From the NCBI GenBank assembly GCA_036783645.1, contig DAIPWT010000014.1, forward strand, positions 1 to 64,000: a DNA stretch of 64,000 nt, written 5' to 3'. Position 1 is the stretch's first letter, and each line of letters opens with the position of its first letter. The position numbers were made by a program, and so were the translations under genes. Positions 40,433-49,155 of the stretch are shown here, one piece after another. This DNA is from UBA4732 sp002404095 (lineage in GTDB: Bacteria > Planctomycetota > Planctomycetia > Gemmatales > Gemmataceae). Under the pieces are notes generated by a model. The model was given only the letters and a program-made list of their open reading frames with translations, was not told the origin of the DNA and searched no databases.

Positions 40433-43387
40433 TTGCAAACCGAGAAGGTTCGCGTTTATCATCTGGCGCACGAACTGAACATGGAGAGCAAGGAATTGCT
40501 CGATCTATGTCGTCAGCACGGCCTTGACGTGAAAAATCAGCTCAGCACGTTGGTCCCGGAGCAGCGCGACGCCATCATCGCCCTGGTGCGCAAAAAGGGG
40601 GCTGCGGCCGTCGCTCCGAAGGCGCCGACCGTCCCGCCCGTTTTGCAGCCGAAGCAAGTCCCGAACCTGACCGGACAGCGTCCCGCCGTTTCGCCTTCGC
40701 GTCCGCAGGTCAAGCGCGAACCCGAAGCCGTCACGCTGCCTGCCGCCGTCCCTTCCTCGGAGAAGCCTATCACCGCTGTTCCCGCCGCCAAGACGCCCAA
40801 ACCGCACCCGGCCGCGCGCGTCCCTGAACCGCCTCCCGCTGTAACGCCTCCGCCCGTCGCCCTCCCGGCTGAAACATCCCCTGCGGCGGCGAAGGCGCCG
40901 GATGCGCCGCACGCCCCTGAGAAAACTCCGGCTCCGCCGGCGCACACCTCCTCCCCGCGCACGCAAGAACCGCCAGCCGACCCCGCGCCGATCCGGCCTC
41001 CCACGCTTCCTTCGGTGGGCGGCCCGCGTACGGTTCGTACGCTCACGCCCTCCGGCCAGCGCCCTAACGACGGAGGCGGCAGTCGCGGGCCTCTTGGCCG
41101 AGGCCGCGTACCTGGCTCTGGCGGGCGACCGACGCCTGTCGCCGGCGGGTATCGCGTTGCCACGCCGCCGCCGCAACGGCCGATCCGACAGGTTGAGAAA
41201 AAAGAACCGTCGGCGCCCACTGGCCCGCGCAAGATCTCCGAGATCCCACAGGAAATCTTGAATCGGGACGGCCCCGTCAAGATGGAGGATATCCAGCGCG
41301 CGATCAATCAGCAGAACAAGCCGGCCGCCAAGATCAGCCCCGTTCCGAACATCCCCGATGACATCATTGATGATGAAGAAGGGGCCGACGGCAAAAAGAA
41401 AGGCGCCACCGCCAAGCGCGGCCCTGGCGGCGTGCCCGGCCGCGACGCCCGTCACAATCAACGCAACGCGCGTCAGGAACAGCGCAAGACCAAGGCGGAA
41501 GTCGAGTTGAAGGGCGGCCGCGCGGGAACCCTCCTCAGCGACGACGACAATCCGCGCGTCCGACTCAAGCCGAAGAAGCAAAGGGTCAAAGGGCCGACTC
41601 AGCCGCGCGTCGGCAAAGTGCCGATTGACATGCCCATCACCGTCCGATCGCTGTCCGCGGCCATCGGCAAGCGCTCCGGCGAACTGCTCTTCAAGCTGAT
41701 GGAACATGGCGCCCCGCCGACGATCACCATCAATTCGCTGATCGAGCCGGACATGGCCGAAGCGATGGCGCTGGAAGCGGGCTGCGAGTTGGACGTCAAG
41801 CACCCGTCGGACGCGGAACTACGCTTTGTCGAGGAAGCCCGGAAACCGGATCAGCCGGAAGACCGCCTGCCGCGAGCGCCGATCGTGACCATTATGGGCC
41901 ACGTCGATCACGGCAAGACGTCGCTGCTGGACAAGATTCGCAAGAGCAACGTCGTGGACACCGAAGCGGGCGGCATCACGCAGGTGATCCGCGCGTGGCG
42001 CGTGGATCATGGCGGCCGGCCGGTCACGTTCCTCGACACGCCTGGCCACGAAGCGTTCACCAAGATGCGCGCCCGCGGCGCCAACGTGACGGACATCGCC
42101 GTCATCGTAGTGGCCGCCGACGACGGCGTGATGCCGCAGACCGAAGAGGCCGTCAGCCACGCCAAGGCGGCCGGCGTCTCCATCGTCGTCGCCATCAACA
42201 AAGTGGATTTGCCCAACGCCAACGTCAAGAAGACCGAGCAGCAGCTCTATGGCTTGGGTCTGATCCCCGACACGATGGGCGGCGACGTGCCTTTCATCTA
42301 CACCAGCGCCGCCACTGGCAAGGGCGTCGAAGAACTGCTCGACATGCTCTCGGTCGTGGCCGAGTTGCGCGAGCTGAAGGCCAACCCGAACAAACCGGCT
42401 TCGGGCACTTGTCTGGAAGCGAAGTTGAGCGAGGAGGAAGGCGTCTACGCCACGCTCCTCATCCGCGAGGGTACGCTCCGTCGCGGCGACGTGATCCTTG
42501 TCGGGGCCGCCTACGGCCGCGTCCGCGCCCTCTACAACGATCTGGGGCAGCCCATTGATGAGGCGGGGCCGAGCGTGCCCGTGCAGATCACCGGCCTGGA
42601 CGAGGTTCCCAACGCGGACGACCCCTTCCTGGTTGTACCGGACCTGTCCGAGGCGCGCGAGATCGCCGAGAATCGCAAATCCCGCAATCAGGCGGCCGCG
42701 CTGGTTCCTCACAAGACCATGCGCCTGGAAGACCTGGCGGCGATGAAGGTCGTCGAGTTGAAGGTCATCCTCAAAGCGGAGGCTCGTGGTTCCATCGAGG
42801 CCATCCGCAAGGAACTCGAAAAGCTGCGGCATGATGAAGTAGTCGTCCGCGTACTACACGCGGCTATCGGCGGCATCACCGAAAGCGACGTGCAACTGGC
42901 GCTGACCTCGCCGGCCGACACACTCATCCTCGGTTTCAATGTGGTGCCGGACGATCGCGCACAAGCGCTCGCCGAGGAGCGCGGCGTCCAGATCCGTCAG
43001 TACAACATCATCTACAAGTTGACGGACGACGTGCGGGCGGCGCTCGAAGGCAAGCTCAAGCCGCGCGAGGACGTTATCCACCTCGGCCGGGCCGTGGTGC
43101 GCGAGACGTTCCGGATCAGCCGAACCGGCACCATCGCCGGCTGTCACATAACGCAGGGCGTCATCGAGCGCTCGGCCAAGGTACGCGTTATCCGCAGCGG
43201 CGTCGTGGTGTACCCGCCGCCGGAACGCTCGGTCGGCCTGGAGTCGCTCAAGCGCTTCAAGGAGGACGTGCGCGAGGTCCGCGAGGGTTACGAGTGCGGC
43301 CTCAAGGTGGCCGGCTATGACGACATTAAAGTGGACGACATCATTGAGGCGTACCGCATTGAACAAGTGATGCGCACACTTTCTTAG
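40433..43387 (+). CDS. infB: Translation initiation factor IF-2
   Basis: 984 aa with TTG start at 40433 behind GGGGA; it begins MQTEKVRVYHLAHELNMESK, the IF2-N domain. Residues about 60-290 are a Pro/Ala/Arg-rich linker. The GTPase domain has G1 GHVDHGKTSLLD, G2/G3 with LDTPGHEAF and G4 NKVDLPNA, followed by domains II, III and the C-terminal fMet-tRNA binding domain (FRISRTGTIAGCHITQGVIE). Standard order and length for a long IF-2. It is followed after seven bases by a palindrome and then rbfA. Confidence 0.98.
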   Translation: MQTEKVRVYHLAHELNMESKELLDLCRQHGLDVKNQLSTLVPEQRDAIIALVRKKGAAAVAPKAPTVPPVLQPKQVPNLTGQRPAVSPSRPQVKREPEAVTLPAAVPSSEKPITAVPAAKTPKPHPAARVPEPPPAVTPPPVALPAETSPAAAKAPDAPHAPEKTPAPPAHTSSPRTQEPPADPAPIRPPTLPSVGGPRTVRTLTPSGQRPNDGGGSRGPLGRGRVPGSGGRPTPVAGGYRVATPPPQRPIRQVEKKEPSAPTGPRKISEIPQEILNRDGPVKMEDIQRAINQQNKPAAKISPVPNIPDDIIDDEEGADGKKKGATAKRGPGGVPGRDARHNQRNARQEQRKTKAEVELKGGRAGTLLSDDDNPRVRLKPKKQRVKGPTQPRVGKVPIDMPITVRSLSAAIGKRSGELLFKLMEHGAPPTITINSLIEPDMAEAMALEAGCELDVKHPSDAELRFVEEARKPDQPEDRLPRAPIVTIMGHVDHGKTSLLDKIRKSNVVDTEAGGITQVIRAWRVDHGGRPVTFLDTPGHEAFTKMRARGANVTDIAVIVVAADDGVMPQTEEAVSHAKAAGVSIVVAINKVDLPNANVKKTEQQLYGLGLIPDTMGGDVPFIYTSAATGKGVEELLDMLSVVAELRELKANPNKPASGTCLEAKLSEEEGVYATLLIREGTLRRGDVILVGAAYGRVRALYNDLGQPIDEAGPSVPVQITGLDEVPNADDPFLVVPDLSEAREIAENRKSRNQAAALVPHKTMRLEDLAAMKVVELKVILKAEARGSIEAIRKELEKLRHDEVVVRVLHAAIGGITESDVQLALTSPADTLILGFNVVPDDRAQALAEERGVQIRQYNIIYKLTDDVRAALEGKLKPREDVIHLGRAVVRETFRISRTGTIAGCHITQGVIERSAKVRVIRSGVVVYPPPERSVGLESLKRFKEDVREVREGYECGLKVAGYDDIKVDDIIEAYRIEQVMRTLS

Positions 43388-43394
43388 TGAGAGA

Positions 43395-43460
43395 TCGTTT
43401 AGCCGCGACCCGAAGGGGAGCGCGGGGAGACGCGCTCCCCTTCGGGTCGCGGCTAAACGA
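43395..43460. repeat. Palindrome, family A, between infB and rbfA
   Basis: Outer ends TCGTTTAGCCGCGACCCGAA and complement, centre GCGCGGGGAGACGCGC. It begins seven bases after the infB stop and ends 15 bases before the rbfA ATG, where it may reach the ribosome binding site. Confidence 0.95.
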
Positions 43461-43475
43461 GCGTGGACGACGACC

Positions 43476-43916
43476 ATGAAACCGTATCGACTGGCGCGCG
43501 TCGCCGAAGCCGTCCGCGAGGTGGCCAGCGAAACCATCCTGTATGAGATGCACGACCCGCGCGTCAAGCAGGTCACCGTCACCCGTGCCGAGGTGTCGGG
43601 CGATTTACAGCACGCGAAAGTCTATGTCTCCATTATGGGATCGGACAAGGAGCAGAGCCTAACCATGAAGGGGTTGCGTCACGCGGCCGGCTTCATTCAG
43701 TCCAAGCTGGCCCGCCGCCTAGAGACGCGCTTCACGCCGGTCGTCACTTTCGTCCTCGACCAGGGCGTGAAGAACAGCATCGAGATGACGCGACTGATCA
43801 ACGAAGCCCTCTCCCAAGGCGTGCTGCCGTCGGCGCATGTCGAGGGGGAAGGCGAGACGCCTCCGCCGCCGGGCGCCGCCGAGGGATCGGTGGGCGACGA
43901 CGCGGAGGATTTGTGA
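43476..43916 (+). CDS. rbfA: Ribosome-binding factor A
   Basis: 146 aa. It starts MKPYRLARVAEAVREVASET; the KH-type fold shows as MHDPRVKQVTVTRAEVSGDL, then AKVYVSIMG and the LARRLETRFTPVVTFVLDQG strand region. It assists late 30S maturation. A Pro/Glu/Asp-rich tail of about 25 residues is added. No strong ribosome binding site is seen between the palindrome and the ATG. Confidence 0.95.
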   Translation: MKPYRLARVAEAVREVASETILYEMHDPRVKQVTVTRAEVSGDLQHAKVYVSIMGSDKEQSLTMKGLRHAAGFIQSKLARRLETRFTPVVTFVLDQGVKNSIEMTRLINEALSQGVLPSAHVEGEGETPPPPGAAEGSVGDDAEDL

Positions 43917-43992
43917 CCGGTAGCCGGATCGACGCACCGCTGATCCGGATCGGTCTTATTTCGCCATCCTCAAAAGGAGTGACTAAAGACCC

Positions 43993-44718
43993 ATGGCGAC
44001 AACGATTAACAAACAGCGTTTACTCACCCACCTGTTCAAAGCCGCGTCGAAGGCCGCGAACGTGGAACCGGAGGCGGAGCCGCGTCCGGTGTTGCACGAA
44101 TTCATCTACGCCCTGTGCCGCGAGGACGCCACGCGCGAAGAGGCCGACCGCGCTTTCCAGAACCTGTGCGATCGCTTCTTCGACTGGAACGAAGTGCGCG
44201 TCAGTTCCCATCGGGAACTGGAGGAGGCGTTCGCCGGCCTGTCGAACGCCTTGGGCCGCGCGGAACGCCTTTCAGCATTCCTGCGCGAGGTGTTCGACAC
44301 CGAGTTTTCGTTCGACCTCGACAAGCAATTGCTGAAAAAAGGGCTGAAGCTGGCGGCGAAGCAACTGGCCGGCTATCAAGCGGCCAACGAGTACATCGGC
44401 GCCTGGGTGATGCAGCGTTCACTGGGCGGCCACGCCATTCCGCTGGACACGCCGACGCTTCGCTGCGCCCGGCGTTTCGGCCTGGTGGACGGCGCCGTTG
44501 ATGACGCCGACGGCGCTCGTACCAGTCTGGAACATCTGGTGCCCAAGGCCAAGGGACAACACTTCACCGAGCTGATGAGCTGCTTGGCCGGCAAATTCTG
44601 TTGGGAAGAACAGCCGCAATGTTCGGGCTGCCCACTTGCCCCGGAATGCGCCCACGCCCAGGAAGTCGGCCTCGCGCATAAGGCGAATGGCAACGGCCGT
44701 CGGCCGAAGCCGCGCTGA
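43993..44718 (+). CDS. Endonuclease III-like HhH-GPD/4Fe-4S protein lacking the catalytic lysine
   Basis: 241 aa. The iron-sulfur motif FCWEEQPQCSGCPLAPEC (202-219) has the exact endonuclease III spacing C-x6-C-x2-C-x5-C. Asp152 in LDTPTLRCARRF stands where the catalytic Asp is expected. The hairpin that in endonuclease III reads LPGVGRKTAN is here LAGYQAANEY (125-134), so the catalytic Lys and the Gly-rich HhH core are missing. A base-excision glycosylase/lyase is therefore unlikely; DNA binding or a monofunctional role is possible. Its last 17 codons recur in decayed form at 46028. Confidence 0.75.
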   Translation: MATTINKQRLLTHLFKAASKAANVEPEAEPRPVLHEFIYALCREDATREEADRAFQNLCDRFFDWNEVRVSSHRELEEAFAGLSNALGRAERLSAFLREVFDTEFSFDLDKQLLKKGLKLAAKQLAGYQAANEYIGAWVMQRSLGGHAIPLDTPTLRCARRFGLVDGAVDDADGARTSLEHLVPKAKGQHFTELMSCLAGKFCWEEQPQCSGCPLAPECAHAQEVGLAHKANGNGRRPKPR

Positions 44719-44760
44719 GGTGTGGTTTCAAATCCACCTGCCCCGATATCTGCTGTGAGA

Positions 44761-44792
44761 AAGCCCATCGCCGAGTCGGCGGTGGGCTTTTT
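44761..44792 (+). terminator. Rho-independent terminator
   Basis: Stem AAGCCCATCGCCGA / TCGGCGGTGGGCTT followed by a T-run, 42 bases after the endonuclease III-like gene. It insulates the rbfA region from the following cassette. Confidence 0.88.
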
Positions 44793-44945
44793 GCTTGGAG
44801 TTTGAGTTGCCCTTTTGGTTCAAACTCCGGCTAGCGCCGCTAAGATTTTTTTCCGTGTTTACCTTAACCTCTCCGGCTGCTCTTTGCGTGCATGCTCGCC
44901 TTCGCGCCAAGTAATGCCAGCGGACGACTTCCGGTAATCTGGTAT

Positions 44946-44951
44946 TATAAT
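44946..44951 (+). promoter_or_regulatory. -10 element of the ADP-ribosyltransferase-like cassette
   Basis: TATAAT within TATTATAATT, in an AT-rich intergenic region. The -35 side is poor. It would start transcription near 44958, shortly before either possible GTG start of the next gene. Confidence 0.5.
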
Positions 44952-44988
44952 TACGGCAGTGCATCCACCCGACGCGAGGTCAATCAGC

Positions 44989-45558
44989 GTGGACCGATTC
45001 GCGAGGATTATTCTGGGATACCACGGTGCAAAAACCGGCGACGCTGTGGAATATGGCAGAAGACTCCTTCTTGGAGAGGTCGGCGTTGACGAATGGCGAC
45101 CGAGTGAGAATGAGTTTGATTGGCTAGGACATGGTATTTATTTCTGGGAACATTCTCCGGAGAGAGCGCGTCGATGGGCGGGGGCCGGCGGAATCGTTAT
45201 TGGCGCAGTGATTCAACTTGGAAACTGTCTCGATCTCACTGACCTACAATACACCGAACTCCTGAGACAAACCCACGCCACTCTGCAATCGAACTATGAC
45301 AAGGAGGGAAAGACGCTGCCGAAAAACACGGGACGGGAACTGAAGAACCGAAAGCTCGATTGTCTTGTAATCAATGATCTGGCTACGATGAGTGCTGAGC
45401 GAGTACAAACTGTCCGAGGCGCGTTTGAAGAAGGAGACGAGGCTTTCCCGGGCGCCGTGTTAAGGAAGGAAACACATATCCAGGTTGCTGTGCGAGATCC
45501 TCAATGTATTCTGGGCATCTTTCGCCCGGTGACGGAACAGAATCGAGGTGCAGAATGA
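44989..45558 (+). CDS. Putative ADP-ribosyltransferase-like toxin
   Basis: 189 aa from GTG 44989; an in-frame GTG at 44959 is an alternative. The N-terminal pattern fits the ADP-ribosyltransferase fold: His12 in LGYHGAKTG, Tyr51 in FDWLGHGIYFWEHSPERARR, and a later strand VIGAVIQLGNCLDLTD. I recall a family of standalone proteins with this same layout in diverse bacteria, usually unnamed. A third catalytic residue (Glu/Gln) is not securely placed. The next gene overlaps by four bases, as in toxin-antitoxin pairs. The gene is clearly less GC-rich than the neighbours, which suggests transfer. Toxin function is inference. Confidence 0.55.
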   Translation: MDRFARIILGYHGAKTGDAVEYGRRLLLGEVGVDEWRPSENEFDWLGHGIYFWEHSPERARRWAGAGGIVIGAVIQLGNCLDLTDLQYTELLRQTHATLQSNYDKEGKTLPKNTGRELKNRKLDCLVINDLATMSAERVQTVRGAFEEGDEAFPGAVLRKETHIQVAVRDPQCILGIFRPVTEQNRGAE

Positions 45559-46010
45559 GGAATTCCTGGCTCGATGAAGTGAAGAAGTGCTTGGATGAAG
45601 AATCGGCTCAGAAAAGCGACGTCCATTTGGATCGACTTCGGGAGCAGGGGATCATCGACGAACGTGGCGAGGTGACGGGACAACTTCGCCGATGGGATGC
45701 TTTTCTCGCTATTACAGAGGTGAAACATGCTGGCGGCCGAGGACAAATCGAGGCATTTCGCTGCCTCAAACCAGTATTTGGGATGCCGGGCGTCGCACTG
45801 ATAGACATTTCCCGAGATTCGATGGTGAATTACTTGAAACAGGGGAAAAAGGTTATCACGGCAATTCGAGACGAGCGCCTTGGTATGTGGAAGGAAGATT
45901 GCAATGTACATCTGTCGGCCAACGGATTCGTCCTGTGCGACTCCGCCGGCGACGGCGAGGATAATGTCGGACGTCTTCCAGAATTCCAGCAAACAACCTC
46001 GCGGCGTTGA
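45555..46010 (+). CDS. Partner of the ADP-ribosyltransferase-like protein (possible antitoxin)
   Basis: 151 aa. The ATG overlaps the previous TGA (ATGA), and GAGGTG at 45545-45550 is the ribosome binding site. It begins MRNSWLDEVKKCLDEESAQK with an amphipathic helix and later has a compact alpha/beta region (GMPGVALIDISRDSMVNYLK, then KVITAIRDERLGMW). No DNA-binding or enzymatic motif recognised. Coupling and low GC content suggest one transferred two-gene unit. Its stop is followed within 20 bases by a remnant of the endonuclease III-like gene. Confidence 0.55.
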   Translation: MRNSWLDEVKKCLDEESAQKSDVHLDRLREQGIIDERGEVTGQLRRWDAFLAITEVKHAGGRGQIEAFRCLKPVFGMPGVALIDISRDSMVNYLKQGKKVITAIRDERLGMWKEDCNVHLSANGFVLCDSAGDGEDNVGRLPEFQQTTSRR

Positions 46011-46027
46011 TTCAAAATCCGGGAGAA

Positions 46028-46081
46028 ACCGGCCTGGCGCACAAAGCGAACGGCAACGGCCGCCGGCCGAAACTGCGCTAG
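46028..46081 (+). pseudogene. Decayed second copy of the 3' end of the endonuclease III-like gene
   Basis: The 54 bases translate as TGLAHKANGNGRRPKLR and stop, against VGLAHKANGNGRRPKPR at the end of the gene at 43993 (44665-44718). 43 of 54 bases agree and most differences are synonymous. The rest of the second copy is missing; its place is taken by the two-gene cassette. Confidence 0.85.
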
Positions 46082-46100
46082 GAGTTTCTAACGCCATACA

Positions 46101-46153
46101 AGCCTGAAGCGCAAGCGAAGGGTTGAAAGAAATCCTTCGGTCGCGCTTCAGGC
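46101..46153. repeat. Palindrome, family C, imperfect
   Basis: GCCTGAAGCGCAAGCGAAGG with CCTTCGGTCGCGCTTCAGGC. The same word forms a longer perfect palindrome at 59184-59245. It lies just after the gene remnant. Confidence 0.8.
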
Positions 46154-46163
46154 ACTCTGTTGT

Positions 46164-46185
46164 GGCACGGTCGGGAGACCGTGCC
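46164..46185. repeat. Short palindrome GGCACGGTC / GACCGTGCC
   Basis: Nine-base arms and a 4-base loop. A longer relative is at 46535-46566. No gene is seen in the 176 bases that follow before the stop of the minus-strand zinc ribbon gene. Confidence 0.75.
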
Positions 46186-46257
46186 GAAACGGGGAACCGT
46201 GGCGTAACAGTCAGGTATTCGGACTTTGCCTTGAGCGAGAGCTGCCCCCCTGTTGAC

Positions 46258-46482
46258 CTACGCTTGCTCTTGAGCGTAGGACTCAAGGAAACCGCAAGAG
46301 CTGCAACGGTAAACGGTCGTGTAATACCGCTCACCGGTGATCTCTACCTTCGGCGGCAGGATGCTGATCTTGATCGTAGGCAGTTCCTTTCCTTTCACCC
46401 ACATCGCCTTCCTGACGCCCCCATAAGAGGCGTCCAGTTGCAGCCCCTCCTCCATTTCGTCGTTACACTTCGGACACTTCAT
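46258..46482 (-). CDS. Small zinc-ribbon protein
   Basis: 74 aa from ATG 46482 with a GGGGGTG ribosome binding site. Two CxxC knuckles, CPKC (3-6) and CSSC (60-63), form a classic zinc ribbon, with a beta-rich middle (PTIKISILPPKVEITGERYY). Function unknown; similar stand-alone ribbons occur in many genomes. It is isolated between palindromes. Confidence 0.7.
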   Translation of the reverse strand: MKCPKCNDEMEEGLQLDASYGGVRKAMWVKGKELPTIKISILPPKVEITGERYYTTVYRCSSCGFLESYAQEQA

Positions 46483-46534
46483 GGCTCACCCCCAGAGAGA
46501 GAACAACCCTTACTTGTATGGTAGCTGCTCACTC

Positions 46535-46566
46535 GTTGTGGCACGATCAGAAGACCGTGCCACAAC
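46535..46566. repeat. Palindrome GTTGTGGCAC...GTGCCACAAC
   Basis: Fourteen-base arms with one mismatch and a 4-base loop, ten bases beyond the stop codon of the minus-strand aldolase-like gene. Confidence 0.85.
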
Positions 46567-46575
46567 AAGGCTCCT

Positions 46576-47493
46576 TTACTTCGCGCGAGCCTTCTCGAAG
46601 ATGTCCACCCATTCACGATAACGCCGGGCGATCTCCGTCACGGCCGCTTCGCGCGTGATCTTCTTGGCCCGCATGTCCATGAGCGGATCCCAGAACGTCG
46701 TCCGGCCCACGGCGAAGCCGATGAAACCCGGTGTATGAGCCGCCGTCGTCAGCCATTCGCGGACCTTCTTGTCGTCTTCGCCGCGACCCAGGATGATGCA
46801 ACCCACCTTATCGCGGCCGCCACGGTGCGCGGCGGCCACCACCTTCTTGCAGTCCTCCACGCTGTCCAGTCCCTCGATCTTCCATACGTCCGGCTCGACG
46901 CCGGCGTCTTGCAATTGGTGGATCGTCTGTACCATCAGGCCGGGCCGTATTTGCAGGTCATAGGCTTTTTTGTCGCCTTTGACCTTTTCCAACTGCGCCT
47001 TTTCCGCCGGAACCAACAACTCGAACATGAACTGGCTCTTGCCCTTGGCGTGCAGCGCGTCGGACAGCCGTTTGAGGCGTTCGGTCTGACGCTGATTCAG
47101 CGCCTTTTCGCCCTCCGGATTGTAGCGAACCAACACCTTGCAGAACGTCAGGTTAAACGCCTCAATGTGCTTGTAGAAGTCGGCGCCGTACTCGAAGTCG
47201 AACTCTTCCTGACCGCTCTTCTCGGCGGGACAGGAGGTGGAAAAGCCGTGCTTGGCGGCGTCGGCGAGGATGGCGGCGCCGAACTGCTCGTCCACGAGGA
47301 TGCCGGCCTTGGCTTTCGGCACGCCGGCCGCGACTGCCGCCTTGAAGGCGTCGTAGATGACTTCCTTGGCGGCGGCAATCTCAGCCGTCTGCGCGGCCGT
47401 CAGGGCGCCCTTCCAGCCGAACATTTTCTCCTGAAACGTGCCGCGATGGTCGAACGGCAGAACGTACAAGGCTCTATCGAATCCCACGCTCAT
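46576..47493 (-). CDS. DUF2090 / class I aldolase-like protein
   Basis: 305 aa from ATG 47493 with AAGGAGA upstream, overlapping the pgi stop by four bases. The protein starts YVLPFDHRGTFQEKMFGW and has the TIM-barrel pattern of the C-terminal half of IolC-type proteins (GILVDEQFGAAILADAAKHG, VWKIEGLDS, GCIILGRGEDD, PGFIGFAVGRTTFWDPL). That domain is the 2-deoxy-5-keto-gluconate-6-phosphate aldolase-like DUF2090. Coupling to pgi and pgm suggests a role in sugar-phosphate metabolism; the substrate is not known. Confidence 0.85.
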   Translation of the reverse strand: MSVGFDRALYVLPFDHRGTFQEKMFGWKGALTAAQTAEIAAAKEVIYDAFKAAVAAGVPKAKAGILVDEQFGAAILADAAKHGFSTSCPAEKSGQEEFDFEYGADFYKHIEAFNLTFCKVLVRYNPEGEKALNQRQTERLKRLSDALHAKGKSQFMFELLVPAEKAQLEKVKGDKKAYDLQIRPGLMVQTIHQLQDAGVEPDVWKIEGLDSVEDCKKVVAAAHRGGRDKVGCIILGRGEDDKKVREWLTTAAHTPGFIGFAVGRTTFWDPLMDMRAKKITREAAVTEIARRYREWVDIFEKARAK

Positions 47494-49124
47494 AATGCGG
47501 TCTCCTTCAACGAACGGTAACGGCGAATCAACGTGTTGGTCGAACTGTCATGTTTCAGTTCAGGTTCCCCGTGGTTTTCCAATTCGGGGACGATGCGCTG
47601 GGCCAGCACCTTGCCCAGTTCGACGCCCCATTGGTCGAACGAGTCGATGTCCCAGACGACGCCCTGCGTGAAGACGCTGTGCTCGTACAGGGCGACCAGC
47701 CTTCCCAGCGCTTCGGGCGTCAGTCGGTCCATGAGGATCGTGTTGGACGGGCGGTTTCCTTCAAACGTGCGATGCGGCACGAGCGCGTCCGGCGTTCCCT
47801 CCGCCTTCACTTCCGCAGCGGTCTTGCCGAACGCCAGCGCTTCGGCCTGTGCGAAGACATTCGCCAGCAGGATGTCGTGATGACGGCCGAGCGGATTGAG
47901 CGAGTGGGCGAAAGCGATGAAGTCACAAGGGATCAACTTTGTCCCTTGATGAATGAGTTGGTAAAAGGAGTGCTGGCCGTTGGTGCCCGGCTCGCCCCAG
48001 TAAACCGCTCCGGTCTGGTAATCGACCTCGGCCCCGTCCAGCGTGACGTGCTTGCCGTTGCTCTCCATCGTCAGTTGCTGAAGGTAGGCGGGGAAGCGCT
48101 TCAGGTACTGCTCATAAGGCAAGACGGCCGCGGTCTGCGCCCCAAAGAAATCTCCATACCAGATCCCCAATAGCCCCATGAGGACGGGCAGGTTCTTCTC
48201 GAACGGTGCGGTGCGGAAGTGTTCATCCATCTCATGAAAGCCGGCCAGCAGCGCTCGGAACTGATCGGGGCCGACAGCCAACATCGTCGAAAGGCCGATG
48301 GCGGAGTCCATCGAATAACGGCCGCCGACCCAATCCCAGAAGCCGAACATATTGGCGGTGTCGATGCCGAACTTCTCGACTTCCTTGGCGTTCGTGGAGA
48401 CGGCGACAAAGTGCTTGGCGACCGCCTTTTCGTCGCCGAGCGCCTTGAGAGACCAAGCGCGGGCGGTGAGGGCGTTGGTCATCGTCTCCAGCGTGGTGAA
48501 CGTCTTGGACGAGACGATGAACAGCGTTTCGGTGGCGTCGAGATCCTGCACGGCTTCGGCGAAATCCGTGTCGTCCACGTTGGAAACGAAGCGAAAGGTC
48601 AGATTGCGGTCGCTGTAATGGCGGAGGGCTTCGTATGCCATGACGGGGCCGAGGTCGGAGCCGCCGATGCCGATGTTGACGATGTTACGGATGCGCTTGC
48701 CGGTGTGGCCCTTCCAGTTACCGCTCCTAATCCTATCGCAAAAGGCGGCCATCTTGTCGAGAACGGCGTGGACAGCCGTGACGACGTTTTCGCCGTCCAC
48801 CATGATCGACCCGCCCTTGGGGGCGCGTAGGGCCGTGTGCAGCACGGCGCGCTTTTCGGTGACGTTGATCTTGTCGCCGCGGAACATGGCGTCGATGCGG
48901 GCGCGTAGGCCGCACTCGTCGGCTAGGCGCAGTAGGAGGCGGAGCGTTTCGTCGGTGACGCGGTTTTTGGAGTAATCCAGGTAGAGGCCGACGGCCTCCA
49001 CCGACAGGCGTTCGCCGCGCTTGGGGTCGTCGGCGAAGAGCTTCCGCATAGAAAGCTCTTTAATCTCGGAATAGTGGTTTTCCAGCGCTTTCCAGGCGGG
49101 GCGCTTACGTAATGGCGTACTCAT
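47490..49124 (-). CDS. pgi: Glucose-6-phosphate isomerase
   Basis: 544 aa from ATG 49124 with GGGAGA upstream. It has both PGI signatures: FIVSSKTFTTLETMTNA in the SIS domain and, later, GQHSFYQLIHQGTKLIPCDF followed by SLNPLGRHHDILLANVFAQA. The catalytic Glu lies in YWGEPGTNGQHSF and the GIGGSDLGP loop binds phosphate. It interconverts glucose-6-phosphate and fructose-6-phosphate in the cytoplasm. It is the third gene of the minus-strand cluster, with a palindrome between it and pgm. Confidence 0.97.
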   Translation of the reverse strand: MSTPLRKRPAWKALENHYSEIKELSMRKLFADDPKRGERLSVEAVGLYLDYSKNRVTDETLRLLLRLADECGLRARIDAMFRGDKINVTEKRAVLHTALRAPKGGSIMVDGENVVTAVHAVLDKMAAFCDRIRSGNWKGHTGKRIRNIVNIGIGGSDLGPVMAYEALRHYSDRNLTFRFVSNVDDTDFAEAVQDLDATETLFIVSSKTFTTLETMTNALTARAWSLKALGDEKAVAKHFVAVSTNAKEVEKFGIDTANMFGFWDWVGGRYSMDSAIGLSTMLAVGPDQFRALLAGFHEMDEHFRTAPFEKNLPVLMGLLGIWYGDFFGAQTAAVLPYEQYLKRFPAYLQQLTMESNGKHVTLDGAEVDYQTGAVYWGEPGTNGQHSFYQLIHQGTKLIPCDFIAFAHSLNPLGRHHDILLANVFAQAEALAFGKTAAEVKAEGTPDALVPHRTFEGNRPSNTILMDRLTPEALGRLVALYEHSVFTQGVVWDIDSFDQWGVELGKVLAQRIVPELENHGEPELKHDSSTNTLIRRYRSLKETAL

Positions 49125-49155
49125 AGTTACATCTCCCAATTCCGCAAAAGCACCG

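Noticed and set aside
44719..44750. tRNA-like 3' half (T-arm-like GTGGTTTCAAATCCAC followed by a C-rich end) just after the endonuclease III-like gene
   Set aside because: No D-arm, anticodon arm or matching 5' acceptor strand exists upstream, where protein-coding sequence stands. It might be a trace of an old tRNA attachment site for the following cassette, but this cannot be supported.
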